A stretch of DNA of 64,000 nt from Pedococcus cremeus (GTDB taxonomy: Bacteria > Actinomycetota > Actinomycetes > Actinomycetales > Dermatophilaceae), in assembly GCF_900111375.1 (NCBI RefSeq), contig NZ_FOHB01000003.1, positions 434,001-498,000 on the forward strand, in the 5' to 3' direction. Below, piece by piece: positions 1 through 9,294 of the stretch (positions are counted from its first letter, which is position 1; each line of letters starts with the position of its first letter). The notes beneath the pieces were generated by a model that made no database searches, was not told where the DNA came from, and saw only the letters and a list, made by a program, of their open reading frames with translations. The position numbers were made by a program, and so were the translations under genes.

Positions 1-1538
1 GTGACCGTCGGCGGGCCGGACCACCCGAGGTCGGACTCGGAGGCGTCGAGCCACAGCTGCGCGGACTGCGTCGCCACCGTGCCCACCCGCTCCACCATCC
101 GGCGCCAGCGCGGGCTGGCCCGGACCAGCTCCGAGGCCACGTGGGGGACCATGCCCACGGAGACCGCCAGCACGGCGACGTCGAAGTCCTCGCCGGCGAC
201 GAGGGTCTCCCGGCCGGTTCCCGCGCCGGGCCACCAGTGGGACTCGAGCTGGTCGCCCGGGTCGTCGGCGAGCTGCTCGACGAGGGGACGGTGCGGCCAG
301 CACGGAAGGTCGTCGAGCCGCACCAGCGGGTCATACCGCGCCCGACCGGCGGCGAGGTCTGCCTGACGGGTGAGCTCGACCGTTCCGAGTGACCCGCCGG
401 GAGCCAGCCCCAGGTGGTCGAGGCGGCGGAAGAACCGGAAGTCGACGCCGCGTCGGACCAAGGCCTCGTACAGCGGCGCGAAGACGGCCTCCCCCATGCC
501 GACCTGCATCCGCCAGAAGATCGAGCCCTTGAAGTCGAAGAGCATGCGCCCGGCCAGGTGGAGTCCCAGCCCTGCCGAGAAGCCGGGTCGGGTGCGGTCG
601 GCTCCTGCGTAGGCGAACGTCAGGTCGTGCATCCCCCGGACGATGGGGGAGTCGAGGGTCTCCGGCGCGGCACCGTGACGGGCGAGCCACTCCCCGTAGT
701 CGAGGTGGTCGATCGCGTCGTAGCTGTTCGCCGTGAGCAGCCCGTCGACGACCATGCCCTGCAGGCTCGTCACCACGAGGTCGACCAGCTGCCAGGTCCG
801 CCGCAGCGCCGGGTCGGCGAGCACGACGCCGCGTATGCCGTCGCGCCAGGCCCCGAGGAGGGCGGCCAAGCGTCTGGTGACCTCCTCGTCGGGCCCGGCG
901 CCCGAGGCCAGCTGCTCCGCGCGGGTGAGGCCCTGGAGCGCGACGGCGAAGCCCGTCAGGCCGGTGCCCCGGAGCAGGGCGCCGAGGTCGGACCGCGCCG
1001 GGCGTGGGGTGGGTGAGGCGCTGAGGTAGACCTCGGCGGGCGGCCCTGGGGCCGACACCGCGCGGTGGAAGTCCATCAGCAGGCCGACGGTCCGCGACGC
1101 GACGTCCACAGGTGTCAGGCGGCGGTCCTCGGCCCCGGGCTCGCCGGGAAGGGCGTCGTTGCTGGAGAACTGCGTCACGAAGTGGCTCCAGGCGCCGTCG
1201 TGGCGGTCCGCCAGGCCGACGGCGCCGGCGGGGACGAAGGCGTCGCGCCAGCCGGGGAGCGGGCAGGCCGGGTCGGTCACGGCCCGGTCGAGCTCGGCGT
1301 AGACCTCGCGCAGCACCCGGAACGTGGCGTCGTAGCACCCCAGCAGCACGTGCAGGCCGTGCTCCTCGACCCGACCGTGCGGGCCCCGGCTGCTGGCGCC
1401 CTTGCCGCCCAGCCGCCACCCCCGCTGGTAGACGGTGATCGAGTCGAGCTGCTCCCTGCAGTCACCCGAGCTGAGCTCCCAGGCCGTGGTCAGCCCCGCC
1501 ATGCCGCCCCCGAGGATGGCGACGCGGCGTCTAGCCAC
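1..1538 (-). CDS. FAD-dependent amine-oxidase/phytoene-desaturase-like oxidoreductase (C-terminus cut by window edge)
   Basis: This reading frame is open from a GTG to the left edge, so about 512 codons are visible and the C-terminus is missing. The N-terminus reads RRRVAILGGGMAGLTTAWEL, a GxGxxG Rossmann motif that binds the FAD ADP moiety. It is followed by GGKGASSRGPHGRVEEHGLH, typical of the NAD(P)-binding amine-oxidase/carotenoid-desaturase superfamily. The GTG overlaps the TAG stop of the cyclase gene upstream by 8 nt (GTGGCTAG), so translational coupling is likely and it is the last visible gene of a three-gene operon. The family oxidises amines or desaturates isoprenoids, but nothing here identifies the substrate. 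The FAD-binding fold is clear; the reaction is unknown. Confidence 0.82.
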   Translation of the reverse strand, partial: MARRRVAILGGGMAGLTTAWELSSGDCREQLDSITVYQRGWRLGGKGASSRGPHGRVEEHGLHVLLGCYDATFRVLREVYAELDRAVTDPACPLPGWRDAFVPAGAVGLADRHDGAWSHFVTQFSSNDALPGEPGAEDRRLTPVDVASRTVGLLMDFHRAVSAPGPPAEVYLSASPTPRPARSDLGALLRGTGLTGFAVALQGLTRAEQLASGAGPDEEVTRRLAALLGAWRDGIRGVVLADPALRRTWQLVDLVVTSLQGMVVDGLLTANSYDAIDHLDYGEWLARHGAAPETLDSPIVRGMHDLTFAYAGADRTRPGFSAGLGLHLAGRMLFDFKGSIFWRMQVGMGEAVFAPLYEALVRRGVDFRFFRRLDHLGLAPGGSLGTVELTRQADLAAGRARYDPLVRLDDLPCWPHRPLVEQLADDPGDQLESHWWPGAGTGRETLVAGEDFDVAVLAVSVGMVPHVASELVRASPRWRRMVERVGTVATQSAQLWLDASESDLGWSGPPTV

Positions 1539-4500
1539 GGCTGCCGGCCAGCAGGTCGTCGGCCGCAGCGGTGTCGGCGCTCGAGAACGCAGGTGGCACA
1601 GCGGTTCTCGCCTCGGTCAGCACCGCCTTCCAACCTTGCGGACGTGACGAGGGCGGCAGCGCGGCGAGGTCGACGGCAGCGCGCAGCCGGGCGACCGCAG
1701 CACCCTGCTGGGCGGCCACCACCTCCGCCTCCATCAGGTCGGCCACCGCGTCGAGGCTGTCGGGCCGGCCCCGGCCAAGGCTGTAGCGGGCCCGTTGGCG
1801 CAGCAGCTCCGGCAGGTGGAGGTACTCGCCGGTCTTGTGCACCGACTCGATTGCCTCGTCCACCAGCTGAACCGCCCGGTCGGGGTCACCGGCCTCCGCG
1901 TGCAGCTGCGCGAGGTAGCCGAGGTGCGCGGCGGCGAACGACTCCTGGCCCATGAGGCGCAACGTGGCGATGACCTGTTCGAGGAAGGCCCGGTGCGCCT
2001 CTCCTCCGGGCGGGTCGGTGGCGGCGTAGGCCGAGCCGATCGTCGCCCAGAACGTGTACCCGTGCTCCCGGCCGATGGCGACGACCTCCGATCCCAGCCG
2101 CCAGGCAGCCTCCTGGTCACCCGCGAACCGCCGCACCCACGCGGCGAACGTCTTGACGAAGGCGAGGCTGAACGGACCCTGGGGGAAGCCGATGGCCTCG
2201 GAGCGACGGACGGCCTCGCCCTCCCACCGCTCCGCCTCGGAGAGGTCACCGCACAGGGCGCTGATGCACCCCATGGCGGTCTGGGACACCGCGACGGGGT
2301 CGTTGGGCAGCGGCCAGAAGGGGGAGACCGTCTGGTCCGCGGGACGCGCGGCGAAGCCGGCCAGCCCGCGCTCGATGAGGACCCGCGCGGACTCGAGGTG
2401 GCCGGCATACAGCTCCTGCCAGCCGGCGCACGCCTCCACCTCGGGCTCGAACCACGAGAAGGCGGGGTCGCGGACCATCGCGCTGAGGCGGTCGATCAGG
2501 CCGCGCGCCGTGCCGAGGTCACCGTGCACCAGCCAGTAGGACCAGATGGCGATGAGCGACGGGAGGACCTCGGGACGCGTGCCCAGCCGCGTCGCCAGGA
2601 GCTCGGCCCGCCGGTGGTCGGCCTGCACCTCGGGAGCCGCGTACCCCTGCATCGAGCTCACGCTCAGGGCGCGGAGCATGGTGGCGGTCAGCTCGCCGAC
2701 GTCGCGCTCCTCCGACTCCGGAAGCGTGCCCAGGAGGTGCAGCGCCTGGGAGAGCAGCCGGGTGGCCTCGGTGTGGGCGCCGTGACGCTGTTCCGCCTGT
2801 GCCGCAACGAGGTAGAGCGTCGCCGCCTTCGCGGGTTCCCCTGCGCGGTCGAGGTGCTCGGCCACGAGGGCCGGTTCGGCGCCACGCTGGGAGAGGACCT
2901 CTGCGACCCGTGCGTGGGTGTGTCTCCTGACGTCGAGCACCTGGGTCTCGTAGGCGGCGTCGCGCATCAGCGCGTGACGGAAGCGGTAGGTCTGGGCGGC
3001 GGGGTCACCGGGTTCGATGACTCCCTCCTCGGTCAGCACGACCAGCTGCGCGCCCACGGTGTCGCCGTCGCCCACCACGGCCGCGAGGGTCTCCACGTCG
3101 AAGGTCGGCCCCACCGTGGCGGCGACCTGGGCCACGCGCAGGTCGACGGCCGGGGCCTTGAGCCGCCAGGTGAACAGCTCCTGGAGGCGCAGCGGCAGCG
3201 GTTCCTCACCGTGGTTGTCGAGGCAGGACCGCGTCAGTTCCTCGATGAACAGCGGAATGCCCTCGGCCTGCCTGACGATGGAGTCGCGCTTCTCCGCCTG
3301 GAGCTCCCTGCCGAACGCGAGGTTGTCGACGAGCCGGTTGGCGGCGGGCAGGTCCAGGCGCCCCAGCTCGACCGTCCGGACCTCGTCCCGCCAGCCGACG
3401 GCGGAGCCCTCGCGGGTGGTGAGGAGCGTGAGCAGGGCGGGCGGCCGGGCTCGCACCACACGCCCCAGCAGCTCCAGCGTCGAGGGGTCGGCCCAGTGCA
3501 GGTCCTCCACCACGAACAGGTGCGGCGTCCGTGCGGACAGGGCGATCAGCCACTCGACGACGACGGCGAGGGTCTCCTCCAGGACGGCGCGCGGGTCCAG
3601 CTCGGGCGTGGGGTAGCCGTCTGCGTCGGCGACCCCCAGGAGGGAGGCCAGGAAGGGCACCGACGGGGCAGGGTCGAGGGCGAGTGAGTCGAGGTGCTCC
3701 ACGAGCCGGGCCACCCGGTCGTGGTCGTTGCCGACGAGGTCGAGGGTCCGCTCGAGCAGCCGGGCGATCGGCCACAGGGAGACGTTGGTGTAGTAGGGAA
3801 GGCACCCGGCGCCGAGCACGCGTCCGCCGCTCGACTCCACCCGGTCGACGACCTCCGCCACCAGCCTGGACTTGCCGATGCCCGCCTCGCCGACCACGAG
3901 GAACGCTGGTTCCTGCGCGGTCCGTGTTCCTTCCCGGGCCTCGTCCCACGCCGAGAACAGCCGGTCGCGTGGCTCGTCCCGGCCGACGAGTCCCGCCTTG
4001 CGGTACCGCTCCGCCTCGAACCGGGCCCCGGCGTAGCGGGGCCGCTCGACGGCATACACCTCCACGGGCCGGCTGATGCCCTTCAGGACCTGCTCCCCGA
4101 GGGAGTGGACGTAGAAGTCGGCGTCGACCAGCTGCTGGGTGACGTCGCTGATCACCACCATCCCCGGTTCGGCCGCCTGCTGGATCCGGGCGGCCAGGTT
4201 GGGCACGACGCCCACGATCGAGTCGCGCTCCGGGACCGACCGGTCGTCGCTGAGGTCGGTCACGACGACCCGCCCGGTGTGGATCCCGACCCGCACCTCC
4301 GCGGCAACCCCGACCCGGCGTTCCAGCTCGGACCGGGCGTCGCCCAGCGCCACGACCAGGTCGAGGCCGGCGAGCACGGCGCGGCGTGCGTCGTCCTCGT
4401 GCGGCTCGGGGTAGCCGAACCCCGCGAGGATGCCGTCCCCCGAGTACTGCATGACGTAGCCGTTGTAGCGCTCCACGGCGTCCTTCGCGGCTTCCCGGTA

Positions 4501-4800
4501 GAAGGAGAACAGGTCGCGCAGCTGTTCCGGCTCGACCTGCTCGGACAGCATCGTCGAGCCGACGAGGTCGGAGAACAGCAGGGTCATCAGCGCCCGCTCG
4601 CCGAACGGGCTCAGCCGGCGACCCGCGACCCGCCGCAGGATGAGCGCCGCCCGCTCGTTGTCCGGGTCGACCGCCCGCACCTCCTCGGCGGTGGCTCGCG
4701 CGGACTCGACGTCGCCTGCGGCGAGCGAGGCCTCGGCCGCCGTCAACAACCGACCGAGCAGCCGTGCGAGCGTCGTCTCGGCTGACCCGGACCCGGACAC
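1531..4800 (-). CDS. Class III adenylate/guanylate cyclase domain fused to AAA ATPase and TPR-like regulator
   Basis: A 1,089-residue multidomain regulator. After a short helical N-terminus, a class III nucleotide cyclase domain lies at about residues 65-240; it has the metal-binding Asp in LLFSDLVGST and a second acidic site in YSGDGILAGFG. An AAA/NTPase follows, with Walker A VVGEAGIGKS near residue 305 and Walker B FVVEDLHWAD near 430. The remaining C-terminal half is helical and TPR-like, as in LuxR-MalT/STAND proteins. The open frame extends further upstream, but only by reading through the preceding gene. The GTG four bases after that gene's stop is the natural start. By family, it should couple ligand or partner sensing in the NTPase/TPR part to cNMP synthesis. 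The signal and partner are unknown. Confidence 0.85.
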   Translation of the reverse strand: MSGSGSAETTLARLLGRLLTAAEASLAAGDVESARATAEEVRAVDPDNERAALILRRVAGRRLSPFGERALMTLLFSDLVGSTMLSEQVEPEQLRDLFSFYREAAKDAVERYNGYVMQYSGDGILAGFGYPEPHEDDARRAVLAGLDLVVALGDARSELERRVGVAAEVRVGIHTGRVVVTDLSDDRSVPERDSIVGVVPNLAARIQQAAEPGMVVISDVTQQLVDADFYVHSLGEQVLKGISRPVEVYAVERPRYAGARFEAERYRKAGLVGRDEPRDRLFSAWDEAREGTRTAQEPAFLVVGEAGIGKSRLVAEVVDRVESSGGRVLGAGCLPYYTNVSLWPIARLLERTLDLVGNDHDRVARLVEHLDSLALDPAPSVPFLASLLGVADADGYPTPELDPRAVLEETLAVVVEWLIALSARTPHLFVVEDLHWADPSTLELLGRVVRARPPALLTLLTTREGSAVGWRDEVRTVELGRLDLPAANRLVDNLAFGRELQAEKRDSIVRQAEGIPLFIEELTRSCLDNHGEEPLPLRLQELFTWRLKAPAVDLRVAQVAATVGPTFDVETLAAVVGDGDTVGAQLVVLTEEGVIEPGDPAAQTYRFRHALMRDAAYETQVLDVRRHTHARVAEVLSQRGAEPALVAEHLDRAGEPAKAATLYLVAAQAEQRHGAHTEATRLLSQALHLLGTLPESEERDVGELTATMLRALSVSSMQGYAAPEVQADHRRAELLATRLGTRPEVLPSLIAIWSYWLVHGDLGTARGLIDRLSAMVRDPAFSWFEPEVEACAGWQELYAGHLESARVLIERGLAGFAARPADQTVSPFWPLPNDPVAVSQTAMGCISALCGDLSEAERWEGEAVRRSEAIGFPQGPFSLAFVKTFAAWVRRFAGDQEAAWRLGSEVVAIGREHGYTFWATIGSAYAATDPPGGEAHRAFLEQVIATLRLMGQESFAAAHLGYLAQLHAEAGDPDRAVQLVDEAIESVHKTGEYLHLPELLRQRARYSLGRGRPDSLDAVADLMEAEVVAAQQGAAVARLRAAVDLAALPPSSRPQGWKAVLTEARTAVPPAFSSADTAAADDLLAGSRG

Positions 4801-4804
4801 GGCG

Positions 4805-6484
4805 TCAGGCCCCGGTGGCGCGGGAGACGTACAGCTGCACCGAGATGCCCGCGACCCCGGCTGGGCCCAGGAGGCTTCCCACGTAGAGTCCCGGGGGCGC
4901 CGTGGTGTTCGTGGTGCGGAGGCGCACCGACGGTGTGCCGCCAGCCTCGGTGTGCACGGTGACGGTGACCTCGGTGGCGGCGAGGACGGCGCCCCCGGCC
5001 TCGATCGACACCAGGTCCGAGACAGTGGGTGCGTCGGACGGGGTGAGCGTCGGGACAGGGACGAACGACCGCTCCTGGCCCATGGCCGCGCCCGGGGACG
5101 GGCCCGTCGGGCCGGCCCCCGCAGGCGCTCCCGCAGTGCCTCCTGCCATGGCTCCGGCGGCACCGGCCGGCGCCGCCGCGGGGGGCGGGGTCGGCGGCGG
5201 CTCGGCCGTCGTGGGGCTCGTCAGCGCGCTGACTGCACCTCGTCCCACCTCGTGCGGCACCCCCGGCGGGGTGAACCCGGCGTCCACCCCGTGCTCGGCG
5301 ACCTCGTTCACGGTGTCCATGCCGTGGGTCCAGGCCTTGGCCCAGTCCTTGGCCAGCTGCGACCAGTAGCGCCGTCCGTCGTCCAGGAGGTCGGCGCTCG
5401 AGTAGCCCCGGGCGCGCACCTTCTCGCTCGTCCCCTCGAACAGCCTCAGGTAGGTGCTCGCGGAGGCGCCGAGGAAGTCGACCCACGCCTCGAACGTGTC
5501 GACCAGCGGTGAGGAGGAGGGAGGCGCCTGCGTCGGCGACGTCACCGTGCTCGTGGTGGCCCCTGCCACCGCCTGGCGCACCAGGTCGGTCCACACAGGG
5601 CAGACGAACTGCGCCAGGGCGTCCCACTCCGGCCTGGTGAAGCCCACGACCTTCAGCGCCTTGACGCGCTTCATGTGACCGTCGAGGGCCGTCACCAGGA
5701 GGTAGCCGCGGTCGACGTCGATCTCGCCGTCGAGGCTGAGGTCGAGGTCGTAGGTCATGCCCACCGCCCGGTCGGCCTGTCGCCAGTAGGCGCAGCGCAG
5801 CAGGGTGTTGAGGCGGCGGAGCAGCTGCACCTGCTCGTGGAACACCCCGTGCCAGTGGTCGTCACCGGGAGGGGTCGCCAGGGCCGCGGGGTCGGGTTCC
5901 CCGACGAAGTCCATCTTCTTGAAGAAGCTCGGCCCCCAGCTCGACCACTTGTGCGGGTCCACCCAGCTGGCCAGGTCTCGGAAGTCGGCGTCCGTCTCGA
6001 ACTCGGCGTAGATCCACGTCGACGGTATGCCGTTGACGCGGACGGTCTGCACGGTGCAGACCTGCTGGCCGATGAAGGCGGTCTCGTGGTGCTTGAAGTG
6101 CGTGCCGCTCAGGGTCTGGGCGAACGAGGACCTCTCCTGGGCGGACGTCCGCAGGTCGGCCAGGAGCTGCCCCAGCTCCAGGTCCCGCCCTGGGAGCACC
6201 GACGCCGCCAGCTGCTCGTATCCCTGCCGCGTGGCCGGGTCGTCGGCAGCACCCTGCTCCGCCAGGCGGTAGAGGAGGTCCAGCCGAGACGAGACGCTCA
6301 CCTCCTCGGTGCTGGCCCCGGCCAGCAGGGCGAGCTCGTCCTGCGGTGGGCGGGGAGTGAACCCCGGGACGTCCGCAGGCTTCTTGTCACCGTAGGTGCC
6401 GGCGTGGGCGTGCAGGCTGAGCAGCGCGTGCTGGTAGCTCGTCGCCGTATCCGCGGCGTCGAACTCGAGGGGACGTTCAGACAT
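4805..6484 (-). CDS. Conserved hypothetical protein, first gene of the cyclase/FAD-oxidoreductase operon
   Basis: A protein of 559 residues that I do not recognise. The first ~330 residues form a mixed alpha/beta region containing WIYAEFETDADFRDLASWVD and a later YDLDLSLDGEIDVDRGYLLV, loosely reminiscent of SRPBCC ligand-binding proteins (a weak resemblance). A helical segment follows, then an Ala/Pro/Gly-rich linker at about 430-475, then an ~85-residue Val/Thr-rich, beta-sandwich-like C-terminus. There is no signal peptide or membrane segment. I chose the ATG reading MSERPLEF, which has a weak AAGG upstream; an in-frame start 12 codons earlier is possible. The cyclase gene begins four bases after its stop, so the genes are very likely co-transcribed and functionally linked. 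Confidence 0.7.
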   Translation of the reverse strand: MSERPLEFDAADTATSYQHALLSLHAHAGTYGDKKPADVPGFTPRPPQDELALLAGASTEEVSVSSRLDLLYRLAEQGAADDPATRQGYEQLAASVLPGRDLELGQLLADLRTSAQERSSFAQTLSGTHFKHHETAFIGQQVCTVQTVRVNGIPSTWIYAEFETDADFRDLASWVDPHKWSSWGPSFFKKMDFVGEPDPAALATPPGDDHWHGVFHEQVQLLRRLNTLLRCAYWRQADRAVGMTYDLDLSLDGEIDVDRGYLLVTALDGHMKRVKALKVVGFTRPEWDALAQFVCPVWTDLVRQAVAGATTSTVTSPTQAPPSSSPLVDTFEAWVDFLGASASTYLRLFEGTSEKVRARGYSSADLLDDGRRYWSQLAKDWAKAWTHGMDTVNEVAEHGVDAGFTPPGVPHEVGRGAVSALTSPTTAEPPPTPPPAAAPAGAAGAMAGGTAGAPAGAGPTGPSPGAAMGQERSFVPVPTLTPSDAPTVSDLVSIEAGGAVLAATEVTVTVHTEAGGTPSVRLRTTNTTAPPGLYVGSLLGPAGVAGISVQLYVSRATGA

Positions 6485-6716
6485 CGGAACCGACCTTGCT
6501 GTCACGTTGTCGGCGTGCACCGGGGAGCAGCGGAGCTCCCGAAGACGGTGACCACCGTGTCCTCATGGTGCCCGCGGGGTGGGTGGCGGGGCGTCCCGCA
6601 TTCCGTCTAGTCCGATAGGCGTACCGGCCGCGCGGCGATGGGGTGCCGTGGGCGGTCGAGCCGAGTGACGGCATACCCGCGTCGTTCACGGCAGCGGTGG
6701 GCGTCACCGGCACACT

Positions 6717-7682
6717 GTGCGCATGTTGACGCTGCGCATCGCCGCACCCGCCGCACTCACGGACGACGTCCTCGCCGTCCTCTCCGAGGACCCTGCGGTG
6801 AGCAGCCTGTCCGCACTGCGAGGGGCGTCCCTGAAGCCCCCGGGCGACGTGGTGGTGGCCGACATCGCCAGGGAGGCGGCCAACCACGTCGTCGACCGGT
6901 TGCGGGAGCTGGGGGTCCACCGCGAGGGGAGTGTCCACATCGAGCCGGTGCGGGCCTGGCTGTCGCAGCGCGGCCTGGACGCCGACCTCAAGGCCCCAGG
7001 CAGCAGCGCCGACTCGGTGGTGTGGGCCGACGTCACCCAGCAGGCCTACGAGGACTCCGAGCTGAACTGGACCTACATCTCGTTCATGACGCTGGCGACC
7101 GTGATCGCCGCCATCGCCATCGTGCTCGACACGCAGGTGCTCATCATCGGGGCGATGGTGCTGGGTCCGGAGTTCGGGGCCATCGCCGCCCTCGGCGTCG
7201 CGCTCGTGCGCAGACGCGGGTCGCTGTTCGCCCTCGCCGCTCGCACGCTCGTGCTCGGCTTCGTCATCGCCATCCTCCTGACCACCCTGGCCAGCCTCGC
7301 CGCCGGTGCGCTCGGCTGGGTGACCCTGCACGACGTCACGGGACCGCGCCCGCAGACCGGCTTCGTCTTCACGCCCGACAAGTGGTCGTTCATCGTGGCC
7401 GTGGTCGCTGCGGCCGCAGGAGTGCTGTCCTTGACCTCGGCGCGCGTGGGTGGCCTCTCGGGGGTGTTCATCTCCGTGACGACGGTCCCAGCAGCCGGCA
7501 ACATCGGGCTTGCCATGGCCTTCGGCGCCTGGGGCGAGGTGCGCGGCAGCCTGCTGCAGCTCGGGGTGAACCTGGCAGGTATGGCGGTGGCCGGTTGGGC
7601 CACACTCGCCCTCCAGCAGGCGGTGTGGTCGCGCGTCTCGATCCACCGGTCACGCCTGGTGTCGCGGCTGCGCCGTGCGTGA
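6717..7682 (+). CDS. DUF389 family integral membrane protein
   Basis: A 321-residue DUF389-family protein. A soluble ~100-residue N-terminal domain ([11 protein letters not shown] onwards) precedes five or six hydrophobic helices. The family signature appears as [19 protein letters not shown] and the related [20 protein letters not shown] near the C-terminus. The family's function is not established; members occur widely in actinobacteria and cyanobacteria and are often annotated simply as hydrophobic-domain proteins. The start is a GTG with an ATG two codons later; neither has a strong ribosome site, so the exact N-terminus is uncertain by two residues. It is transcribed divergently from the operon to its left and stands alone. 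Confidence 0.85.
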   Translation: MRMLTLRIAAPAALTDDVLAVLSEDPAVSSLSALRGASLKPPGDVVVADIAREAANHVVDRLRELGVHREGSVHIEPVRAWLSQRGLDADLKAPGSSADSVVWADVTQQAYEDSELNWTYISFMTLATVIAAIAIVLDTQVLIIGAMVLGPEFGAIAALGVALVRRRGSLFALAARTLVLGFVIAILLTTLASLAAGALGWVTLHDVTGPRPQTGFVFTPDKWSFIVAVVAAAAGVLSLTSARVGGLSGVFISVTTVPAAGNIGLAMAFGAWGEVRGSLLQLGVNLAGMAVAGWATLALQQAVWSRVSIHRSRLVSRLRRA

Positions 7683-7740
7683 GCGAGCACCCACCCGAGC
7701 CACCCGGCGGCTGTGCTCAACCGGCAAGCGCGCTCTCCAT

Positions 7741-7793
7741 CAGTCGAGGGGAGCGGGGGCTCAATCGAGGGAACCGGGGCTCAGTCGAGTGAC
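7741..7793. repeat. Short imperfect tandem repeat (about 21-bp unit, three copies)
   Basis: Three consecutive imperfect copies of a unit resembling CAGTCGAGGGGAGCGGGGGCT. They lie between the convergent DUF389 and DUF4118 genes and run over the stop of the latter. The core (TCGAGGGGAG) matches the larger array downstream of the histidine kinase, so both probably belong to one genome-wide intergenic repeat family. Confidence 0.5.
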
Positions 7794-8575
7794 CGCGGGG
7801 GCGGCTGTTCCGGGGCGGCGGCGCCCGACGCGGGCAGAGCCCCCGCCACCTGGTCGGCGAGCAGGACCGCCACCCGGCACTGCTCGGGTGTCGGACGTGC
7901 CACGTGCGACGTCGCCGTCAGGAGGAAGCGACCGCGCAGCTCACCACCGATGGTGACGGGAAGGACCACGGTGGAGTCGACGGGGAGGCCGTCGCGCCGC
8001 GCGTCGACCGTCGTGTCGTCGTAGGTCAGCGTCCCGTCGTGGTGCAGGGTGGCCGCTGACGCGTCAGGGGCGCCCCCTGCCATGAACGTGCAGGAGTCGA
8101 GGCCGAGCACCTCGCGGATCCGCCCGGCCACGGCCGTCGTGAGCTGCTCGGGACTCTGCCGGCGGGTGCTCACGGCCTCGGCGGTCGCCAACACCCCGTC
8201 GACGTAGCCGGTCTGGCGGCTGAGCGCCGCCTCCTGCCGCAGCCCCCACAGCGCCGTCTCGGTCACCACGCCGCCGATGACGAGCAGCAGGACGGCGGCC
8301 TCGAGGTCGTTCGGCTTGTCGATGGCGAACGAGCCGAACGGCTCGGTCAGGAAGAAGTCGAACGACGCCGCCGCGGACAACGACGCGACGAGACCTGCGG
8401 CGCGGATCCCGGTCGCGCTGAAGAGCACGACGAAGGCGACGAGGACCAGCACGTCCGTCGCTGCCGTCAGGTCGCTGCGGAACAGTGACAGCACCCACGC
8501 GACCACCAGGGGCACCACGGCCGCCGCCAGCGCAGTGGCGCCGCGGTGCTCTCGTGGAAACCGCCTCAGGTCCAT
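7781..8575 (-). CDS. DUF4118 (KdpD-like) membrane sensor lacking a kinase domain
   Basis: A protein of 264 residues. Residues ~15-110 form the four-helix DUF4118 membrane module familiar from KdpD sensor kinases, including the SFDFFLTEPFGSFAI segment. The following ~150 residues resemble the cytoplasmic GAF-like part of such sensors (TTAVAGRIREVLGLDSCTF and onwards). The protein ends there: there is no HisKA or HATPase domain, so it cannot autophosphorylate. The true start is the ATG reading MDLRRFPREH; the longer open frame only covers antisense of the divergent gene. A two-component pair lies about 700 bp away on the other strand, so this orphan input module might act with a kinase in trans. 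That link is speculation. Confidence 0.75.
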   Translation of the reverse strand: MDLRRFPREHRGATALAAAVVPLVVAWVLSLFRSDLTAATDVLVLVAFVVLFSATGIRAAGLVASLSAAASFDFFLTEPFGSFAIDKPNDLEAAVLLLVIGGVVTETALWGLRQEAALSRQTGYVDGVLATAEAVSTRRQSPEQLTTAVAGRIREVLGLDSCTFMAGGAPDASAATLHHDGTLTYDDTTVDARRDGLPVDSTVVLPVTIGGELRGRFLLTATSHVARPTPEQCRVAVLLADQVAGALPASGAAAPEQPPPRSLD

Positions 8576-8725
8576 GTCTTCATCACGCTCCCTGACGGTC
8601 AGGGCGTCAAGGGCCCAAGCGCCCCTGCTGCAGGGGATCTGTCCCATGGTGTCCGTTTTGAGACTCGCTTGAGATTGGGCTGCGAGGCTCGGCCCGAATC
8701 GTCCCTTACCTCGAGGAGATCCGTC

Positions 8726-9277
8726 GTGCCTGCCACCATCTTCGGTCTGCCGCTCCACCCCCTGGTGGTGCACGCCACCGTGGTCATCGTGCCGCTGGCC
8801 GCCCTCCTCCTCGTGGCGTCGGCTGTGTCCGGGCGCGTGCGCCGCTGGGCGGGTTGGCTGACTCCGGCGGTCGCCACCCTCGCCCTGGTGCTGGTGCCGC
8901 TCTCGACGAGCACGGGTGAGAACCTCGAGGGCCGGGTGGGCGGGAACGCGCTCATCGAGGCCCATGCCGAGCTGGCCGACCAACTGCTGCCGTGGGCCAT
9001 CGGCATGGCGGTCCTGGCCTTCGCCCTCGTGTGGCTGGACCGGCGCGAGCGTTCGCAGGCCACGGGGGACCCCCGTGGCGCCGACGTCAGGCGCGCGGAT
9101 GCAGGCTCGGGTGCCAGCCGGGGTCTGGCGGTCGCGGTGACGGTCCTGGCCGTGGTCGCGGGTCTCGGGACCGGGGTCCAGGTCGTGCGCATCGGCCACA
9201 GCGGGGCCAAGGCGGTCTGGAGCAAGCAGGTCGCCTCCGGGAGCCAGGGCGGGGAGAAGCAGGGCGACGACCACTGA
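8726..9277 (+). CDS. DUF2231-family membrane protein
   Basis: A 183-residue protein beginning VPATIFGLPLHPLVVHATVV, the characteristic start of the DUF2231 family in which conserved His-Pro and His residues sit at the first helix. Four hydrophobic helices are visible, with a charged loop after the third (DRRERSQATGDPRG) and a Gly/Lys-rich polar tail. The GTG start is set by a good GAGGAG ribosome site eight bases upstream. The biochemical role is not established for the family. It directly precedes the two-component system on the same strand with an 17-bp gap, suggesting co-transcription. Confidence 0.8.
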   Translation: MPATIFGLPLHPLVVHATVVIVPLAALLLVASAVSGRVRRWAGWLTPAVATLALVLVPLSTSTGENLEGRVGGNALIEAHAELADQLLPWAIGMAVLAFALVWLDRRERSQATGDPRGADVRRADAGSGASRGLAVAVTVLAVVAGLGTGVQVVRIGHSGAKAVWSKQVASGSQGGEKQGDDH

Positions 9278-9294
9278 CCTGCGATGCTGGGCCC

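Noticed and set aside
1795-3687. Long plus-strand frame opposite the cyclase/AAA gene
   Set aside because: Composition is the typical GC-skewed mirror of the real gene; Walker motifs and cyclase Asp residues are on the minus strand.
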